Shown here one piece after another: positions 24,190-37,415 of a stretch of 64,000 nt of DNA (position 1 is its first letter; each line of letters opens with the position of its first letter). The DNA is from Scylla paramamosain. Lineage: Eukaryota; Arthropoda; Malacostraca; Decapoda; Portunidae. Under the pieces are notes generated by a model. The model saw only the letters and a program-made list of their open reading frames with translations, made no database searches and was not told the DNA's origin. The stretch lies in contig NC_087197.1 in NCBI RefSeq assembly GCF_035594125.1, forward strand, positions 6,730,352-6,794,351, given 5' to 3'. The position numbers and the translations under genes were made by a program.

Positions 24190-25110
24190 TCTTGTTTCGT
24201 ATGAACAATAAACGAGGAAACTCGCTTGTTCTCACTCCACTTAGAGCAAAGCTGGAACTCAGGGCACTGTTTATCAATGGTGTCCAGCAGTCTTACCACA
24301 TCAAGTCTATTAAAAATTTGAGTTTTTAGTGTCACTAGCAATATTAAAACATTTCATCAACATCACCGGTACCACAGATGAAGTATTTACGACAATTACA
24401 CCATTTGCCTCTGCCCACCTAACTAATTTCTCCTTCTACTGCATTATTTTATCATTTGTTTCCTGCAACACCTGAGCTGGTACAAAGTCACATATATAAA
24501 TTTTCATGTTAGTACATTTATATTTGAGGTCACTTACCAAAGATCCTAAATTATCCAATATTACACTAGAATTTATATTATCACAAATATCATATAATCC
24601 ACCGTACAACACACAGACAAAAGGGACTCGAGATAGCTTGTGTGTGACCCAATTCCTTAGTTGGACAATATTACCCATAGTAATAGTCCTGACAGTACAG
24701 TTTTTTGCTAAGTCAGATGGTAACACCTGCTGGACACTGGTGTCTCCTAACAGTAGACAATTTGTGATGGCTGTGGAGCCACTACTTATTTTTCATCTTT
24801 GTTTTTCATCTCTAGATCATTAACTCGTTTTTGCAAGATCTCACTGGTATTAAAAGCAGCTTTTATTTCTGTTGTCAGCAATTCCTTTTCTAAGTTTCTA
24901 AGCAATTTCTAAGTCTTTTTGTTTCAACTTTGACATTATGATTTATATACACTTTTTCATTTTTCTTAATTTCATCGTGTGTTTCTTTATCCGCTCTACC
25001 AATGGCCTCCCACACTGGATAGTGACCAGGAGCAGAGGACTACCTCTGGCTAATCCCACAGGTGACAGTATAGAATCCCAGTAGTTTATCTGTAATGTGG
25101 TGAAGTGGTA
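24190..25110 (-). pseudogene. Non-LTR ORF1-like remnant: coiled coil plus SGNH/esterase-like domain
   Basis: On the minus strand, frames read in order: a short N-terminal segment (WDSILSPVGLARGSP, about 25070); a charged coiled-coil-like piece (EKELLTTEIKAAFNTSEILQ, about 24880-24810); then LLGDTSVQQVLPSDLAKNC and FVCVLYGGLYDICDN (24726-24436); and after a stop WAEANGVIVVNT. The GDT near the start, the GGxxD block and the alternating strand/helix pattern resemble the SGNH-hydrolase (esterase) domain found in ORF1 of some CR1/L2-type elements. Stops and frame changes show decay. An A-rich tail-like tract (TTTA units on +, 24140-24186) follows. The assignment is tentative because the catalytic blocks are degenerate. 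Confidence 0.4.
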
Positions 25111-25286
25111 GGAAGAGAGTGGTATGGAGTGGCAAATTTTCAGGGAAGACAAACACAAACTATTCCCCCTCATCCCAAAACTGTGCTACACTACTTCTAC
25201 CATTACAGTACTGCCTCGCTATGTGTCCATTTTGGTATAAGTCCAACTTGATACATGCCAGGTGTACGACCCAGGTTAAAATGACA

Positions 25287-25289
<3 letters not shown>

Positions 25290-25372
<83 letters not shown>

Positions 25373-25506
25373 TTTCGGGTTATACACACCTTTTTCCATA
25401 TAATTAATTAAGATGGCTGTTGGAAAGCATAAGATAGGTTTGTCTGCCTGTTTGTGGACTTGGGAATGAGTACAGCCAGTCCAGCAGGTGTAGCCCCGAG
25501 TTAAGA

Positions 25507-25567
<61 letters not shown>

Positions 25568-25690
25568 GCACATTTTTTCCCTTTCTTCCTCTCTCCTTCT
25601 TGGGTTTTACATGCCTTTATTCATATAATTTATTAAGATGGCTGGCTGGAAACATAAGACAGGTATGTCTACTATTCATGGACTTAATGT
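25290..25690. repeat. (CT)n arrays within an imperfect direct duplication of about 220 bp
   Basis: Two CT arrays (25291-25371 and 25509-25564) are each followed by similar DNA. After the first comes a tract ending CATATAATTAATTAAGATGG and after the second one ending CATATAATTTATTAAGATGG, then related text about 'AAGCATAAGA/AACATAAGA' and 'GTTTGTCT/GTATGTCT'. The block was duplicated and has since diverged. Confidence 0.75.
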
Positions 25691-26298
25691 AATGGAACAA
25701 CAGGCTTTCTACACCATGCAGCGCGACCCTTCTGTGTCTATGCCTCTCAGAGGCCGACTGGCCTCGTATTGCGGTGCAGTACGATAAATTCTTAAATTAA
25801 ATTGAAATTTTAAACTAGCGTCTCGAAATAAACTGCTACAGGGCCTGTGGCCTGGGGTGGTGGGAGGTCCTTCCCTGTGCTGCTGTGCTGCGTGGGTAGT
25901 GGCAAAGCAGCATACTAGGTAAATATGGCGCATAGTGCCACATTTGAACTTCAGGTTAGCAAAGAGAACAATATCGAGAGCACAGTTTCATTTTGCGAGT
26001 AGACTGCTCGTATCTCTGAATATTCATAACTCGTTACCTCGTAACTCGAACACCCACTGTATTTCTTATAGAGAAGTTTTTTGGTATACGTCCTGTTTGG
26101 TACAAGTCCAAGAATCTGGAACAAATTAGTAATAAGATAAGATTAGTAGTAAGCTAAAGTTATTCAAACAGACATACTGACATTAAGCAAAAGATAAAAA
26201 TATATATTGTAATATACTGTATGAATGAGGCTTTCACATGTAAACAGCTGCAACACACACAATGCAATAGCATCAGTCTTCACCACACAAGATACGTT
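25691..26298. other. Unique AT-rich DNA, nothing recognised
   Basis: Only short open frames without recognisable similarity are present. Confidence 0.4.
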
Positions 26299-26424
26299 AA
26301 AAGATAATATAAGAGATTACCTTGTGCAGCATCCAAGATTAAAAATTAATATAAGAGATTACCTTGTGCAGCACCCAAGGTAAAAAATTAATATAAGAGA
26401 TTACCTTGTGCAGCATCCAAGCAA
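26299..26424. repeat. 42-bp tandem repeat, three units
   Basis: Three head-to-tail units share TATAAGAGATTACCTTGTGC, spaced exactly 42 bases apart (AAGAGATT at 26311, 26353 and 26395). Confidence 0.92.
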
Positions 26425-26571
26425 GCAATAAGCACTTTTTTATTTTATTTTAGCGTCATACAATATTACTTTAATATGATACTACTAATTTTGTCAACAT
26501 AATGTGGAAGCTCTACTTGTTAATTATCCAACAGAGACAAAACTGAAATACGAAACTTTGACAAAAAATAA

Positions 26572-26817
26572 AATAAGTAAATAAATAAATAAATAGATAA
26601 ATAAATAAATAGAATAAATAACTGCCTGTGTAAATCTTACATGTAAATATGCAGTAAGGGAAATATGGAATGAAATGTTCTAAGTCATTTGATCTTTACA
26701 CTTTATGTAGAGTGGGAAAAAGAAGAGAGAGAGAGAGAGAGAGAGAAAAAAAAAAGATCTAGTTGCGGTGCTCACTCTAGCGTGTATGAATACTAATCCT
26801 TATACCCACCCATGCAT

Positions 26818-26852
<35 letters not shown>
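26572..26852. repeat. (AAAT)n, (GA)n and (CT)n microsatellites
   Basis: An AAAT-type array at about 26572-26621, a short GA array at about 26726-26747 and a CT array at 26821-26852. The last lies immediately upstream of the next retroelement. Confidence 0.9.
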
Positions 26853-26855
<3 letters not shown>

Positions 26856-26946
26856 GCCTTCACAACGAGCAGACGTGTGTTGTGGTGCTCCTGAACATTT
26901 ACTCTTCAATCTCTACTAGACATATTCCGGCTCTAGCCCTGTCAAA

Positions 26947-27763
26947 ATGGATACCTCGAGATTGAAGACTCTTCTGGTTACACAAGATCAAGCCTATCGT
27001 AGTGCTTTAGAAACTTTCTTGAAAAATGTGAAAGACGATATGAGGAGAATGCAAACTAGCATTAATGACCTTACTACTAGCCTGGAACTTACTCAACGAG
27101 AAGTAGAGGATTTGAAGCAGGAAGTGAAATAACGTAAGGAAGAAAATAGAACCTTCCGTGAAGTAATTAACACCTTAATGGAAAAATAGACGAGAGTGAA
27201 GAAAGATGTAAGGAATTAGAAGACAGAGCAATGATCAGGAGGATTATAACCGGCGAAAAGACCTGCAAATTGTTGGTGTTGAAGAGCCGCCAGAGGGAGA
27301 AACATGGGAACAGATAGCTGTTGAGGTCTCGGAACTCCTAACCAACAAGTTGGAGCTACCAAACATCGAGCTGGAGCGTGCACACCGTGTAGGAGAACGT
27401 GACGACCATCGGCACCTCACCATTGTTGCCCGCTTTACAAGGTATGGAGACCGAGAGGCGGTCATGAGGAACGTAACAAAGCTAAAAGGAACAAGAATTT
27501 ATATCAACGAAGATCTGTGTCCAGCATCCCAGAAAATACGAAAAGCTCAAATACCAGCCATGAAACAAGCTAAAAGTGAGGGAAAAGTGGCGTACTTCCG
27601 CCACACTAAACTGATTATTAAGGAACGACCGAACAGTGGCGGTTCATCGAGGAGGGTCGTTACTACAAGTGCCTCGACTCATGGATCGTCTGACCGGCCT
27701 GATGACGTGTCGAGTGGCAGCAGCGCAGTGGGCAGCGACGGCAGTGTGGTTGTTGTTAAATGA
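26947..27763 (+). pseudogene. ORF1p-like protein: coiled coil + RNA-binding domain
   Basis: The start at 26947 (MDTSRLKTLLVTQDQAYRSA) leads into a heptad-rich coiled coil (TTSLELTQREVEDLKQEVK) that ends at a TAA (27130). After frame changes the reading resumes as RRKDLQIVGVEEPPEGETWE and ELERAHRVG, then RIYINEDLCPASQKIRKAQI and KVAYFRHTKLIIKER (27350-27640). This matches the trimeric ORF1p layout of L1-like elements (coiled coil, RRM, C-terminal domain), which binds element RNA as a chaperone. The C-terminal tail is Ser/Gly-rich. At least one stop and two frame changes make it non-functional. Confidence 0.78.
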
Positions 27764-27988
27764 GGATAGTACTGTCACCGACGCCACGATGGCTCTTGCT
27801 GCTGACGGCTCATCTGCCGTGACTACTGGTGGTGTGAACAGCTGCTGACAGAAAGAAGGACGCCACGACGACCAGGGACAACAGGACAGCTAGTAGGACA
27901 GAGGTCCAACGGACAACGAGATCCTCCCGTGGAGGAAGATAAGGTGTTCAGATTGGTAATGTTATATTGACTACTCCATACCTAACTT

Positions 27989-29159
27989 ATGGTTACCAAT
28001 CCTATTTTTCCGTTTCATAGTTTAAACAACAGTGATCTGTTTAATATTTTAAATGAAGATTCCTCTCATAACTTTCCCTTAGGTATTATCGAAGCAATGA
28101 CATACGACCCTGTCAAAGATAATGATGCTCATACAATAGATGATTCACTCTTAAATAATATCCTTAACGAACCTAAGTGTAGTTATTATTTAAGCGATAC
28201 AGAACACTCTATATCCTCTAACTTAACTAGAACTTCCTTAAATATCCTGTTCCACAACATTAGTAGTGTACCATTACATCTTGACATTTTACTTGATCAA
28301 TGTCTACCTTCATTTCATATGAAATTTCATATTATAGGTTTGTGTGAGACGCGCCTTAGTGATGAAATCTGTGGTCATTATAAAATAAGGAATTACAACA
28401 GATATTTTAAAAACAAGAACACCAGTGGTGGTGGTTTAGCTCTGTACCTGCACAAATTATACGAAGTCTCTTTCATGCAGAACTTTACTTTGCAATTACC
28501 CTGTTTAGAATCTTTGTTTCTTGCTGTAACACAACCATATAAGTTTGTAGTAGGTTTACTTTACAGACCACCAAATTCAAGTATTAGTGACTTTTTGTCA
28601 TCATTAGAGCTCTTGATTGGTCTTATAAGTAGAGCATAATTACCATGTTATATTTTAGGTGATTTTAATATAAACTTATTGGCTAAGCATGACTGTGTAC
28701 AGAGCTTATCCGATTTATTTTACTCATACTCATATTTTCCAGTGACGACTAAACCAACAAGAGTTACTAAGTCGTCAGCCACATTAATAGATCACATATG
28801 GACGAATGATGTAAATTATAATTTTAGTGGAATAATTTATTCATCAATCAGTGATCATTTCCCGTTTAGCACGTTTTCTGCACCGTCATTTCACAAGTAT
28901 TCGGATAAAATCATAACTAAAAGGATGATAAATGACAATTATATAAATGATTTTACAGCTGAGCTACAAGAATATGACTGGGTAGCAGCCATGACTAGCC
29001 CTTGCGTAAATGACTGTTTAGACGTATACATAACAAAATTTTCAAGCATCTACAACAAACATTTTCCAATTAAAACCTTCATAATCAAAGATAAGTATAG
29101 TAATAAGCTTTACATAACTCAAGGCCTACGGAAATCTATAAAACAAAGAAACAGACTAC
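27989..29159 (+). pseudogene. ORF2 endonuclease domain, one in-frame stop, truncated before RT
   Basis: MVTNPIFPFHSLNNSDLF begins a frame that reaches the endonuclease blocks LNILFHNISSV, IIGLCETRLSD (metal-binding Glu), GGGLALYLHK and GLLYRPPNSS. An in-frame TAA at 28637-28639 is followed directly, in the same frame, by CYILGDFNINLLA, TLIDHIWTND and SSISDHFPF (catalytic SDH). The frame then enters the TA array. Only the stop and the truncation disable it. Confidence 0.85.
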
Positions 29160-29163
29160 AGAC

Positions 29164-29400
<237 letters not shown>

Positions 29401-29439
29401 CTCAGATTTTCCATATATAATGGTATTAACACATTACCA

Positions 29440-32400
29440 TAAAGAGATTCTTGCCTCGTTGCAATGAGTTGCCTCGATGAAGCCAAAACAAGCTTGCAGA
29501 CTCGATGCAGCTACAACGACATTTTTGCCTCGATGCAGCAAAAGGGAGGGGTTGGCTCGATGCAGCTAAAACGAGATTGTTACCTCGATACAGCCACAAC
29601 GATCATCCTGCCTCGATACACCTAGAACGAGATTGTTGCCTCGATGCAACCACATCAAAGGGATTGGCACGATGCAGACACAACATGATTGCTGCGTCGA
29701 TGCAGCTACAACGAGCTTACTACCTCGATTAAACTACAAGGAGATTATTGCCTCGATGCAGCCACAACGAAGGGGTTGGCTCGATACTGCCACAGCGAGA
29801 TTGTTGCCTCGATGGAGCTACAACGATATTGTTGCCTCGATGCAGCCATAACGAAAGGGTTGGCTTAATGCAGATACAACAAGATTGTTCCTTCCCTGCA
29901 GCCAAAACGAAGGGGTTGGCTCGATGCAGCCACAAAGAGATTGGTGCCTCGATGCAGTCACAACAAAGGGGTCGGCTCGAAGAAGCCAAAACGAAATTGT
30001 TGCCATGATGTAGCCACAATGAGTTTGTTTCCTCGATGGAGGAACTACAAGATTTTTGCCTCGATGCAGCCACAACGAGCAGGCTCCCTCGTTCCAGCCA
30101 CAACAAAGGGTTTGGCTTGATGCAGCCAAAACGATTTTGTTCCCTCGATGCAGCCACAGTGAGCATGCTGCTTCGATGCAGCCACAATAAGATTGTTTCC
30201 TCGATGCAGCTACAGCGAAAGGGTTGGCTCGATGCAGCCACAACAAGATTGTTGCCACAAAGAAGCCACAACGAGCACGCTGCCTCGATGCATCTACAAC
30301 GAGACTGTTGCCACGATGAAGCCACCACGAAGGTGTTGGCTCACTGAAGCCACAACGAGGTTGGTGCTTCGATGCAGCCACGACGAGAGAGTTTGATCGA
30401 TGCAGCCATAATGAGATTGGAGTCTCGATGCAGCCACAACGAGCTTTCTTTCTCGATGCAGCTATAAAGAGATAGTTGCCTCGATGCAGCCACAACGAAG
30501 GGGTTGGCTCTATGCAGCCACAACGAACTAGTTCCTTCGATGTAGCCACAACGAGATTGTTGCCTTGATACAGCCACAAAGAAATTATTGCCTCCATGCA
30601 GACACAACGAAGGTGTTGGCTCGATGAAACCACAACAAGATAGTTGCCTCGATGCAGCAACAACGAACTTGCTGCTTCGATGCAGATACAACGAGATTGT
30701 TACATCGATGCAGCCACAACGAAAGGGTTGGCTCGATGCAGCCACAACGAGAATGTTCTCTCGATGCAGCCACAACGAGCTTGCTGCATCAAGGCAACAA
30801 TAACGAGATCTGCCTCGATGCAGCTATAACAAGATTGTTGCCTCGATGCAACCCCACCAAAAGGGTTGGCACGATGCCACCACAACGAGTTTGTTGCCTC
30901 GATGCTGCCAAAACGAGCTTGCTACCTCGAAGCTAAAACGAGATTGTTGTCTCAATGCAGCCACAACGAAGGGGTTGGTTCGATGCAGCCACGAGATTGT
31001 TGCTTTGATGCACCTACAACGAGATTGTTGCCTCGATGCAGCCACAACGAAGGGATTGGCTCGATGCAGCTACAACGAGATTGTTGCCTCGATGCAGCCA
31101 TAACAAAGGGGTTGTATCGATGCAACCACAACGAAATCGTTGCCACGATGCAGCCACAGTGAGCTTGTTTCCTCGAAGCAGCTACAACGAGGTTGTTGCC
31201 TCGATGCAGCCACAACGAGTATGCTCCCTCGATGCAGTTACAACTAGATTGTTGCCTTGATGCAGCCAGAATGAAGGGTTTCGCTCGATGCAGTCAAAAC
31301 GAGATTGCTGCTTCGATGCAGCCAAAGCGAAGGGGTTGGGTCGATGCAGCCAAAACGAGAATGTTGCATCGATGAAGGCAGAACGAGCTCGCTACCTCGA
31401 TGCAGCTACAAAGAGATTGTTGCCACGATGGAGCCACCACGAAGGGGTTGGGCTCGATGCTGCCATAAAAAGATTATCTCGATGTAGCCACAACGAGATT
31501 GCTGATTCGATGCAGCCACAACGAGATTGTTGCTTCAATGCAGCCGCAACGAAGGAGTATGCTAGATGCAGCCACAACGAGTTTGTTGCCTGAATGAAGC
31601 CACAACGAAGGGGTTGGTTAGATTTAGCTACAACGATATTGTTGCCTCGATGCAGCCATGATGAAGAGGTTGCCTCGATGCAGCCACAACGGGGCTTTTG
31701 CCTTGATTGATCCACAACGAGTTTGTTACCTCGATGGAACTACAACGATATTATTGCCTCGATGCAGCCTCAACGAAAGGGTTAGCTCGATGCAGATGCC
31801 ACGAGACTTGCCTCGATGCAGCCACAACGAGCTTGCTGCTTCGATGCAGCCACAACGAGATTGTTGCTTCGATGCAACCACAACGAGCTTACTATCTCGA
31901 TGCAGCTACAACGAGACTGTTCCTTTGATGCAGCCACACCGAAGCGTTTGGCCAGATGCACCCACAACGAGATTGTTGCCTGATGCAGCCAAGACAAAGG
32001 GGTTTGCTCGATGCAGCTTAACGAGATTGGTAATTTGATGCAGCCACAACGAGCATGCTTTCTCGATGCAGCTATAACGAGATAATTGAAGGGATTGGCT
32101 CGATGCAGCCACAAGGAGATTGTTGCGTCGATGTAGCATCAACGAGCTAGTTTCCTTGAGGCAGCTAAACCGAGATTATTGCCTCGAAGAAGCCAGAACG
32201 AAGGGGTCAGCTCGATGCAGCCAGCAAGAAATTGTTGTCTCGATGAAGCCAGAACGAGCTTATTTCCTCGTTGCAGCTACAAAGAGATTTTTGTCTCGAT
32301 GAAACCACAACGAAGGTGCTGCCTCGATGTAACCACAACGATATTTTTGCCTTGATGCAGTCACAATGAGCATGTTACCTCGATGAAGCTATAACGAGAT

Positions 32401-35400
32401 TGTTGCCTCGATGCAGTGACAACGAAGGGATTGAATCGATGCACTCACAACGAGATTGTTGCTTCGATGCATACACAACGAGCTTGTTGCTTCGATGTAG
32501 CAACAACAAGATTGTTATCTTGATGAAGCGACAACGAGATTGCTACCTCGATGCAGCCACAACGAAGGGTTGGCTAAATACAGCCACAAAGAGATTGTTG
32601 CCTCATTGCAGCCACAACGATGTGGCAGGCTCGATTGCGCCACAACGAAATTGTTGCTTCGATGCAACCTAAACGAGCTTGCTGACTCGATGCAGCTACA
32701 ACAAGATTGTTGCCTCGATGCAGCCACGATAAAGGGATTGGCTCGATACACCCACAATGAGACTGTTTCCTCGATTTAGCCACAACGAGCTTGCTACCTC
32801 AATGCAGCTAAAACGAGATTTTTCCCTTGAAGGAGCAACAATGAAGGCGTTGGCTAGATGTTCTATTGAGCCACAACGAGATTCCTCGATGCAGCCACAA
32901 ATAGCTTGGTACCAAAATGCAGCTAGAACGAGATTGTTGTCTTGATGCAGCCTCAACGAAAGGGCTGGTTCGATAAAGCCACAATGAGATTGTTGCCTGG
33001 ATGCAGCTGCAACGAAGTTGTTGCCTCGATGCAGCCACAACCAATTGATTGGATCGATGCATCTACAAAGAGAGTGTTCCCTCTATGCAGCCACAACGAG
33101 CATGCTGCCTCGTTTCAGCTATAACGAGATTGTTACCTCGATCAAGCCTCATTGAAGGGGTTGGATCGATGCAGATAGAACGAAATTGTTCCCTCGATGA
33201 AGCCAAAAATAAGTCGTTGGCTCGAAGTACCTACAAAGAGATTGTTGCCTCGATGCAGCGACGACGAAGGGGTTGGCTCAATGCAGCCACAACGAGATTG
33301 GTGTTTCGAGGCAGCCAGAAAGAGTTTGCTACTTCGATGCAACTAGAATGAGATTGTTGCTTCGATGCAGCCAAAACGAGATTGTTGTCTCTCTGCAGCC
33401 ACAACGATCTTGCTGCTTCGATACAGCCACAATGAGGAGCAACTTCGATGCCACTAGAATGAGATTGTTGCCTCGAAGCAGCTAAATCGGTGTTGGTTCG
33501 ATGCAGCCACAACGAGATTGTTGCCTCTATGAAGCCACAAAGAGTTTGCTGCTTGCCTTGATAAAGCTACATCGAAATTATTGCCATGATCCAGAAAACA
33601 ACGAAGGGGCTGGTTCGATGCAGCCACAACGAGGTTGTTGTCTCGGTGCATCAACAACGAGCTTGCTGCTTTGATACAGCCACAAATTGATTGTTGCTTC
33701 GATGTAGCCACAAAGAAGGGGTAAACTAGATGCAATCACAACGAGATTGTTGCCTTAATGAAGCCATAACGAGCTTCCTGTCTCGATGCAGCTACAACGA
33801 CAGTGTTGCCTCGATGAAGCCACAACGAAGAGGTTGGCTCGATGATGCCACAACGAGATTGTTGTCTCTAGGAAGGCACAACGAGCTTGTTTCCTCGATG
33901 CAGCTACAACGAGATTGTTGCGACGATGGAGCCATATCGAAGGGGTTGGTTTGATACAGCCAGAAGTAGATTTTTGCTTCGATGCAGCCACAAAGAAGGG
34001 GTTGGCTGGATCCACACACTACGAGATTCTTGGCTCGATGCTGCCACATCGAGCTTACTACGTTAATGCAACTACAACAAAATTGGTGTCTCGATATAGC
34101 CAGAACAAAAAGATTGGCTCGATGCAGCCACAACGAGACTGGTGTCTCGATTCATCCAAAAACAGCTAGCTACCTCTATGCAACTACATCGGGATTGTTA
34201 CTCGATGCAGCCACAACGAAGGATTTGGCTCGATGCAGCCAGAACCAGATTGTTGCCTCGATGCAGCCACAGCGAGCTTGCTGCTTCGAATCTGCCAAAA
34301 TGAGATTATTTCCTCGAAGCAGCCACAGCGAAGGATTTTGCTGCCAAAACGAGATTCTTGCCTCGATAAAGCCACAACAAGTTCGCTGCCTCGATGTAGC
34401 TACAACGAGATTGTTGCTCGATGCAGCCACAACGAAGGGGTTGAATCTATGCAGCCATAACAAGATTGTCTCGATGTAGCCACAACGAGAATGCTAATTC
34501 GATACAGCCATAACGAGATTGTTGCTTCGATGCAGCCACAACGAAAGAGTATGCAAGATGCAGCCACAACGAGAATGTTGCCTCAATGAAGCCACAGCGA
34601 GCTTACTGCCTCGATGCAGCTGCAACGAGTTTGTTGCCTCGATGCAGCCATAACGAGGGGTTGCCTCGTTGCAGCTACAACGATATTGTTGCCTCGATAC
34701 AACCATGATGGAGTTTGCTTGATGCAGCCACAACGAACTTTTTGCCTCGATGCAGCCACAACGAAAGGGTTGGCTTGATATAGACATAACTAGGCTGTTG
34801 CCTCGATACAGCCACAACAAGCTTGCTGCTTCGATGCAGCCACAACGAGATTGTCGACTCGATGCAGCCACAACGAAAGGATTGACTCGATGCAGCTAAC
34901 ACGAGATTATTACCTCAATGAAGCTACAACGAGCTTGCTGCCTCGATGCAGCTACAACGAAATAGTTGTCTCGATGTAGCCACAACGTAGGAGTTGGATC
35001 GATACAGCAACAATGATATTGTTGCCTCGATGCAGCCATGACGAAGGGGTTGGCTTGATGCAGCCACAAAGAGTTTGGTTCCTCGATGCAGCAACAACAT
35101 GCTTGCTGCCTCGATGAAAGTAAAACGAGATTGATACCTCAATGCAGCCACAACGAGCTTGTTTCCTCCATGCAGCTACAACAAGATTGTTGCCTCGATG
35201 CAGCCATATACGAGCATGCTGCCTCGATGCAGATATAAAGAGATTGTTGCCTGAATGCAGTCACAACGAATCGGTTGGATCGATGTAGCCACAACGAGAT
35301 TGTTAACTCAATGCAGCCACAACGAAGGGGCTGGCTCGATGCAGCAACAATGAGACGGTTGCCTCGATGCAGCCGCAAAGAGCTTGCTGCTCCGATGCAG

Positions 35401-36920
35401 CCATAACGAGATTGTTACCTTGATGCAACCAGAACGACCTTACTGTCTCGATGCAGCTACAACGAGAATATTTCCTCGATTCAGCTACAAAGAACGGGTT
35501 GGCTCGATACACACACAAGATTCTTGGCTCGATGCAGCCACAATGAGGTTGCTACCTCGATGCAGCTACAACGAAATTGGTGACTCGATGTATCGATCGA
35601 TGTATCGATGCATGCTGTATCGATGCACCTACAACGATATTGTTACCTCCATACAGCCACAACGAGATTGTTGCCACGAAGCCAACTGCTTGATGCTTCA
35701 GTGCAGGCACAACGACATTGTTGTCTTGTTGCAGCCACATCGAAGGGGTTGGCTCAGTGATTGTTGCCTCGATGAAGCCACAACTAGATTGTTTCATTGA
35801 TGTAGCTACAACTAGATTGTTTCATCGATGCAGCCAAAACGAAAAGGTCAACTCGATGCAGCCACAAAGAGATTGTTCCATCTATCTGGCCACGATAAAG
35901 GGGTTGGCTCGAAGCATCCACAACGAGACTGTTGCTTCGATTGAACCACAACGAGCAGGCTAATTCGATGCTGCTACAACGAGATTGTCGCCTCGATGGA
36001 GACACAACGAAGGCCTTGGCTCAATGTTCGATGCAGCCCAACGAGATTGGTGCCTCGATGCAGCCACAACAAGCTTGTTTCCCCGATACGGCTACATTGA
36101 GATTGTTGCCTCGATGCAGCCACATCGAAGGGATTGGCTAGATGCAGATGAAATGTGAGTTTTGCCTTAATGCAGCCACAATATTCATGCTGCATCGATG
36201 CTGCTACAACGAGATTGTTCCCTCGATCCAGCCACAATAAAGGGGCAGGCTTGATGCAGCCACAACATTGTTGTCTCGATGTAGCTACAACGAGATTGTT
36301 GCCTCGTTGCAGCCATAACGAGCATGCTGTCTAGATACAGCCACAACGAAGGGGTTGGTTCGATGAAGCCACAAAGAGATTGTTCCCTCGATGTAACTAC
36401 AGCGAGCTTGCTACCTCGAGGCAGCTAGAACGAGACTGTTGCTTCGATGCAGCCACAACGAAGGGGTTGGTTCGATGAAGCCACAAAGAGATTGTTCCCT
36501 CGATGTAACTACAACGAGCTTGCTACCTCGAGGCAGCTAGAACGAGACTGTTGCTTCGATGCAGCCACAACGAAGGGAATTGGCTCGATGCAGCCACCCC
36601 GAGATTGCTGCCTCGATACAGCCACAATAAAAGGATTGGCACGATGCAGCTACAACGAGAGTGCTGCCTCGATTCAGCCACAACGATTATGCTGCTTCAA
36701 TGCAGCTACAACTTGATCCAGCTACAATGAAAGGGTTGGCTTGATGCAGCCACAATGAGATTGTTGCCTCGATGTAGATATAAGGAGATTGTGGCCTCGA
36801 TGAAGAAGCCACAATGAAGTTGTTGGCTAGGTGGAGCTACAAAGAGACTGTTGCCTCGATGCAGCAACGACGAGGAGGTTGGTTCGATGCAGCCACAAAG
36901 AGATTGGTGGCTCGATGCAA
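29440..36920. repeat. 28-bp minisatellite with 112-bp higher-order organisation (left block)
   Basis: Each monomer has a constant core, CTCGATGCAGCCACAACGA, preceded by a variable head of nine bases. Three head classes dominate: AGGGGTTGG (A), GATTGTTGC (B) and GCTTGCTGC or GCATGCTGC (C). They tend to follow the order A-B-C-B, giving a 112-bp super-unit. The core of the C unit usually has AGCTACAACGA instead of AGCCACAACGA. An exact-phase duplication is visible at 36351 and 36463 (112 bases apart, one difference). Because 28 is not a multiple of three and stop codons are rare in the monomer, long frames occur on both strands; I regard all of them as by-products. Confidence 0.95.
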
Positions 36921-37412
36921 CCTGTTCTAGACAGGGTGGAATCAAAAGCTTTTCGTCTCATCAACTCCTCTCCTCTAACTGACTGTCTTCAGCCCCTCTC
37001 TCACCGCCGCAATGTTGCATATCTAGCTGTCTTCTACCGCTATTTTCATGCCAACTGCTCTTCTGATCTTGCTAACTGCATGCCTCCCCTCCTCCCGCGG
37101 CCTCGCTGCACAAGACTTTCTTCTTTCTCTCACTCCTATTCTGTCCACCTCTCTAACGCAAGAGTTAACCAGTATTCTCAATCATTCATCCCTTTCTCTG
37201 GTAAACTCTGGAACTCCTTGCCTGCTTCTGTATTTCCACCTTCCTATGACTTGAATTCCTTCAAGAGGGAGGTTTCAAGACACTTATCCACCAATTTTTG
37301 ACCACTGCTTTGACCCTTTTAAGGGACTGGCATTTCAGTGGGCATTTTTTTTTATTAGATTTTTGTTGCCCTTGGCCAGTATCCTTCCTACATAAAAAAA
37401 AAAAAAAAAAAA
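36921..37412 (+). mobile_element. Family 1 non-LTR retrotransposon, 3' fragment inserted in the satellite (copy 4)
   Basis: Starting near 36921 the sequence matches copy 1 from about 2607 to its poly(A) tail with no difference I can find by eye except homopolymer length. It encodes the last 124 residues of the RT and ends in a poly(A) tract at 37396-37415. It is a 5'-truncated, very recent insertion that splits a satellite monomer. No clear target duplication is visible because the flanks are repetitive. Confidence 0.95.
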
Positions 37413-37415
37413 AAA

